From an uncultured Rivibacter sp. (GTDB lineage: Bacteria; Pseudomonadota; Gammaproteobacteria; Burkholderiales; Burkholderiaceae), in the NCBI GenBank assembly GCA_946481025.1, contig CAMLNA010000003.1, forward strand, positions 1 to 64,000: a DNA stretch of 64,000 nucleotides, written 5' to 3'. The notes beneath the pieces were generated by a model that ran no database searches, was not told the origin of the DNA, and saw only the letters and a list, made by a program, of their open reading frames with translations. Made by a program: the position numbers and the translations under genes. Numbering within the stretch: position 1 is the stretch's first letter; each line of letters begins with the position of its first letter. Shown piece by piece: positions 60,585-64,000 of the stretch.

Positions 60585-61532
60585 CTAGTATTCGTTCATC
60601 ACCACGCCGCCGAGCCGGGCCGGGCTCTGGCCCAGCAGGCCGACGAACTCCTGCAGCATCGCGGCGCGCGTGCGGTCCTTGCGGGCGATGACGATGGCCG
60701 CGCCGCACTTGGCGGCGATCACGCCGGCGTCGGACCCGTGCACGGCGGCGGGCGTGTCGACCACGATGTGGTCGAACTTGTTCAGCAGCTCGCGCATCAG
60801 CAGGTTGAAGGCGGGCCGCTCCACCAGTTCGAGCGGGTTGGGCGGCACCGTGCCCACCGGCATGACGAACAGGCTGGGCAGGTCGCGCACGTTGTGGATC
60901 ACGTTGTGCGCCTCGCGGCCCGACAGGATCCCGGAGAGGCCGTTGCCGTTGTCGATGTCGAACACCTGGTGCTGGCGCGGGTTGCGCATGTCGGCGTCGA
61001 TCAGCAGCGTGCGCGCCCCCAGCTGGCTGAAGGCCACCGCGGTGTTGGCGGCGAAGTAGGTCTTGCCGTCGCCGCTGTCGGGGCTCACCACGGCGAGCGC
61101 GCGGCGCATCGGATCCTGGCCGTTGAACAGCCGCATCATCAGCTGGCTGCGGATGGCACGGAAGGCCTCGGCGCGCTGGCTGAACGGCTGGTTGGCCACC
61201 ACCAGCTCCGGGTTGAGCTTCTGGCCGGTTTCGGCCGCGTAGGGGTAGTGGAACTGCTGAGACAGCGCCCACAGCACGTCCTCGGTGCTCACGAAGCCGA
61301 GCGTGACCGCAGCCTCGCCGAACTTGAGGTCGCGCTCGCGCTGCAGCGCGACCACCTTGCCGAGCTGTTCGTCGGTCAGGTGGCGCAGCTGCCGCAGGAT
61401 CTCGCCGATGGAGCGGTCCTGCACCACGCCGGACTCGGTGCGGGGCTGCGCGTCTTCGGTCTCCACGCCGTGGTAGCCGAGCGCGGCCGGGCGTGCCGAT
61501 GCAGCGGAGGCGGAAGCGGCAGAAGCATGCAT
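60585..61532 (-). CDS. epsG: Chain-length determinant tyrosine kinase EpsG
   Basis: This is a 315-residue BY-kinase-type ATPase partner of EpsF. Residues about 42-98 resemble an MshEN/GspE-N domain (LTDEQLGKVVALQRERDLKF), which is unusual for BY kinases but known in this EpsG family. The ATPase has a modified Walker A (VVSPDSGDGKT), Walker A' (TLLIDADMRNP) and Walker B (DHIVVDTPAAV). The usual C-terminal tyrosine cluster is absent; only a single Tyr ends the protein (VVMNEY). It may control polymerisation by ATP cycling more than by autophosphorylation. The start is the ATG at 61532; a GTG six codons upstream is possible. Confidence 0.9.
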   Translation of the reverse strand: MHASAASASAASARPAALGYHGVETEDAQPRTESGVVQDRSIGEILRQLRHLTDEQLGKVVALQRERDLKFGEAAVTLGFVSTEDVLWALSQQFHYPYAAETGQKLNPELVVANQPFSQRAEAFRAIRSQLMMRLFNGQDPMRRALAVVSPDSGDGKTYFAANTAVAFSQLGARTLLIDADMRNPRQHQVFDIDNGNGLSGILSGREAHNVIHNVRDLPSLFVMPVGTVPPNPLELVERPAFNLLMRELLNKFDHIVVDTPAAVHGSDAGVIAAKCGAAIVIARKDRTRAAMLQEFVGLLGQSPARLGGVVMNEY

Positions 61533-61581
61533 GTTGGGTTCTCGGCGCACGGTGTTGGCTCTTTCGTTCTGGAGCTCGCCG

Positions 61582-63003
61582 TCAGCGGCCCGGCCGCGGC
61601 AGCTGGCCCCACAGGCGCCGCTGCAGCAGGTTGGGTTGCTGGGGCGCGAGCAGGCTCCGGTGCGGGCGCAGCATCACGCCGATGACGGGCTGGTCGAGCA
61701 GTTGCGTGAGCTGCTCGGGGCTGCGCACGCGGCGGTCGATCAGTTCGCGCAGCAGCACGGTGGCCAGCGCCAGCAGCGTGCCTGCCACCGCCGCCAGCGC
61801 GGCATTGAGCTTCAGGCGCGGCGACGAGTGCCGGGTCGGCTCGGCAGCCTGGCTCAGCACCGACACGTTGGTGAGCTGGGTCTGGCTTTCGATGCTGGTC
61901 TGTGCCAGGCGGGCATGCACCGCGTCGTAGGCCCGCTGGGCGTTCTCGACGTCGCGCTGCAGCACCGACAGCTCGTCGCGCTGTCCCTTGAGCGAGAGCA
62001 CGCGCTCGCGCTGCGCGTTGAGCATGGCGCGCACTTCGTTTTCGCGCTGGCGGTTGATGTCGGCGTTCAGCCCCACGCTCTTGCCCACCCGCGACATCTC
62101 GCTGCGCAGCCGCGATCGCAGTTCGGTGATGGCGGCCTTGGCTTCCACCACCTGCGGGTGTGCATCGCCCAGGCGGGCGTTGAGCTGCTGCAGCGTCGTT
62201 TCCTGCCGCGCGAGGTCGGCCTTCAGGCTCGACACCAGCGGGTTGTTGATCACGTCGCTCAGCTGATCGAGCGACTTGCCGGCCTGGCCCTGGCGGCTGG
62301 TGCTTTCGGCCGAGATGGCCTGCAGCGCGACCAGCTGCGTGGACAGTTCGTTCAGGCGCGCGGTCTCCACGTCGAGCTGCTCGATGTTGCCGACGATGCC
62401 CTTTTCCTGCTGGTAGGCCGAGAGCTTCTTTTGTGCCTTCTCGAGTTCTTCGCGCAGCTGCTTGCCGCGCTGGTCGAACAGGCTGCTGTACTGGCGGGCC
62501 GGGTCGACCCGCAGCTCGACGCCGGTGTCCATGTAGGCCTGCACGAACGCGTTGGCCATGGTGGCGCTGAACTTCGGGTCCGGCGACTTGTAGCCCACGC
62601 TGATGACGTTGCTTTCACGCGAGGGCCGCACGTCGAGGTTCTTCTGCAGCAGCTCGGCGATCCAAACGGTCAGGTCGCCGCGGCCTTCGGTCTCGTCCTG
62701 CCATTGCTGGCGCAGCACCGGGTCGAGGGTGAGCTTGAGTTCGCGCACGACCCGCTGCGCGACCCGGTCGCTTTGCAGGATGTCGACCTGCGTGGCCATG
62801 TAGGCGGGCGTGGCGGTGGCGTTGAGCACCATGCCCTGGATGGGGTCGGGCGAGCGCACGTCGGCCACCACCGCCGCCACCGCCGTGTACTGCTTGGGCA
62901 GGATCAGGCTCACCGCCACCGCCACGGTGACGGTGAGCAGGAACACCACCAGCGCCGACACCCAGCGGGCGCGCAGCACGGAAAGGAACTGGCTGAATGT
63001 CAT
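61582..63003 (-). CDS. epsF: Chain-length determinant protein EpsF (Wzz/PCP family)
   Basis: This is a 473-residue polysaccharide co-polymerase. It has an N-terminal membrane helix (ALVVFLLTVTVAVAVSLILP), a long periplasmic coiled coil (KQLREELEKAQKKLSAYQQE; QTQLTNVSVLSQAAEP), and a C-terminal helix (LNAALAAVAGTLLALATVLL), with a short basic tail (RPHRSLLAPQQPN). It would set EPS chain length together with EpsG, whose ATPase it contacts. It is 13 bases downstream of epsE and 49 bases upstream of epsG. Confidence 0.94.
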   Translation of the reverse strand: MTFSQFLSVLRARWVSALVVFLLTVTVAVAVSLILPKQYTAVAAVVADVRSPDPIQGMVLNATATPAYMATQVDILQSDRVAQRVVRELKLTLDPVLRQQWQDETEGRGDLTVWIAELLQKNLDVRPSRESNVISVGYKSPDPKFSATMANAFVQAYMDTGVELRVDPARQYSSLFDQRGKQLREELEKAQKKLSAYQQEKGIVGNIEQLDVETARLNELSTQLVALQAISAESTSRQGQAGKSLDQLSDVINNPLVSSLKADLARQETTLQQLNARLGDAHPQVVEAKAAITELRSRLRSEMSRVGKSVGLNADINRQRENEVRAMLNAQRERVLSLKGQRDELSVLQRDVENAQRAYDAVHARLAQTSIESQTQLTNVSVLSQAAEPTRHSSPRLKLNAALAAVAGTLLALATVLLRELIDRRVRSPEQLTQLLDQPVIGVMLRPHRSLLAPQQPNLLQRRLWGQLPRPGR

Positions 63004-63016
63004 GGCGGCTCCCGGG

Positions 63017-64000
63017 TCAGAAAAGGCTCTCGCGGACGTAGATCACGTCGGAGTCGCGCAGGGTCGAATCCATGGTGGGCTGCAGCACCTGCACGTTGCC
63101 GTCGGCGCCGCGGCGGTGCAGCTTCAGGCCCTTCGCGGTGCCGCGCTGCGTGAGGCCGCCGCCGGCTGCCAGCGCCTGCATCACGGTCATGTTGCGTTCG
63201 AGGCGCAGCGCGCCGGGCCGCTGCACCTCGCCATAGATGTAGAACACCGGCATGCGGTCGACGTAGATCACGTCGCCGTTGAGCACGATCGGGTCGGCCG
63301 ACGGCGCGGTGGCGCCGAACAGGTTGGGCAGGTCCACCTCGACACGGAAGGGCTTGCCTTCCCGCTGGCCGGAGAGCGTGGCCACGTCGCTGCCGTTGGG
63401 CGCCACGCCGCCGGCCAGCGCCACCAGCTCGGACAGGCGCAGGCCGGTCACCTCGATCGGGTAGCGGCCCGGCTTGTTGACCATGCCCAGCACCGAAGCC
63501 TGGTGGCCGCGCACCTGCATGACCATCAGGCTCACCTGCGGCTGCTTGACGAAATTGCCCTGGCGCAGCCCGTCGGCAATGGCCTTTTCGGCCGAGACGA
63601 CCGACATGCCGCCCAGGCGCACCTGGCCGAGCAGCGGGTAGCTGATCGAACCGGTCTCCGAGACGCGGGCCTCCAGCGTCAGCTCCGGGTTCTGGAACAC
63701 GTTGACGCGCACCACGTCGCCCGGCCCGAGCACGTAGTCGCGCTGGGCCTGCACGGGAGCCTGCGCCGCGGCGGCAGCGGCCTGTGCTCGAGCCGCGGCT
63801 GGCGCAGCAGCCCCTCCCGGGGCCACGGCGGTGGTGACGGCGGCCGGCAGGCGGTTGGCGGAGGACACCGCTGCGGCGGCGGCGGTGGCAGTGCCGGACG
63901 ACGACACCGCCGGCGAGGCCGCGGCAGGGGCAGCCTCCGGTCCGGGTGGTGTGCTGCCACAGGCCGCCAGGGTGAGCGACAGCAGCAGGGCCAGGAACTT
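63017..64000 (-). CDS. epsE: Polysaccharide export protein EpsE (Wza-like), N-terminus cut by the window edge
   Basis: This is an outer-membrane polysaccharide export lipoprotein. At least 327 residues are in the window. The sequence stays in frame to the right edge, where FLALLLSLTLAAC is a signal peptide with a lipobox (LAAC), so only the first few codons are missing. An Ala-rich, Ser/Pro-rich linker of about 80 residues follows. Then comes the Poly_export domain (YVLGPGDVVRVNVFQNPELT; GSISYPLLGQVRLGG), and two SLBB-type domains (SVLGMVNKPGRYPIEV; FYIYGEVQRPGALRLE). It would form the export channel for the EPS made by this locus. The C-terminal amphipathic helix of Wza is not obvious. Confidence 0.92.
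   Translation of the reverse strand, partial: KFLALLLSLTLAACGSTPPGPEAAPAAASPAVSSSGTATAAAAAVSSANRLPAAVTTAVAPGGAAAPAAARAQAAAAAAQAPVQAQRDYVLGPGDVVRVNVFQNPELTLEARVSETGSISYPLLGQVRLGGMSVVSAEKAIADGLRQGNFVKQPQVSLMVMQVRGHQASVLGMVNKPGRYPIEVTGLRLSELVALAGGVAPNGSDVATLSGQREGKPFRVEVDLPNLFGATAPSADPIVLNGDVIYVDRMPVFYIYGEVQRPGALRLERNMTVMQALAAGGGLTQRGTAKGLKLHRRGADGNVQVLQPTMDSTLRDSDVIYVRESLF

Overview
The window looks like a chromosomal segment of a high-GC betaproteobacterium of the order Burkholderiales, probably near the Leptothrix/Rubrivivax/Methylibium group. This rests on the murA-hisG-hisD-hisC-hisB order downstream of a yadGH-type ABC transporter and bolA, the pilB-pilC-pilD-coaE-zapD-yacG string, the dusB-fis pair, a polyhydroxyalkanoate phasin, and an exosortase B exopolysaccharide locus. 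No rRNA, tRNA, insertion sequence, prophage or CRISPR array was recognised. Taxonomy is inference.

Layout. 1-6588 (minus): ABC exporter, BolA-like protein, murA and the start of the histidine operon, cut by the left edge inside hisB. 6712-12738: TetR regulator, TPR-like protein, a wax ester synthase (WS/DGAT), acyl-CoA-binding protein, Crp-type regulator, a BLUF-like protein lacking the photoactive residues, a PHA-system protein and a lipoprotein aminopeptidase. 12742-18420: a molybdopterin oxidoreductase, then a plus-strand operon for a branched-chain-amino-acid-type binding protein, an M20 amidohydrolase and a DUF2817 peptidase. 18583-24444: type IV pilus assembly genes, coaE, zapD, yacG and a small unknown gene. 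24463-29448 (minus): mutT-type NUDIX, DUF815 ATPase, PdeM-like phosphoesterase, slmA, a HAD nucleotidase, a Dph6-like ATP pyrophosphatase and argB. 29627-31610: a metal-handling group (DUF411, CusF-like, CadR-like regulator, short CDF transporter) with a clear MerR-type operator. 31601-37741: a two-domain fatty acyl-CoA reductase, a PHA phasin, a methyltransferase, a patatin phospholipase and YqaA. 37859-43058: dusB, fis, purH, an acyltransferase, a CdsA-like protein with a degenerate active site, and ruvC.

43377-64000 is a large exopolysaccharide locus of the exosortase B type. On the plus strand are the initiating sugar-phosphate transferase, EpsL and a PEP-CTERM protein. On the minus strand, running inward from the right edge, are EpsE (cut by the edge), EpsF, EpsG, XrtB, EpsI, an O-antigen-ligase-like polymerase, a secreted clan-A glycoside hydrolase, a GT4 enzyme, an 858-residue flippase-GT14 fusion, a pyruvyltransferase-like protein, two tandem duplicated GT4 enzymes and a DUF1972-type GT4. 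Together they would initiate, extend, decorate, flip, polymerise, export and trim one polysaccharide, while XrtB processes PEP-CTERM proteins.

The most notable points are the flippase-glycosyltransferase fusion, the BLUF-like protein without photochemical residues, the CdsA-like protein without its signature, the pairing of fatty acyl-CoA reductase and wax ester synthase in one window, and three copies of a palindromic intergenic repeat, one of them inside the EPS operon.
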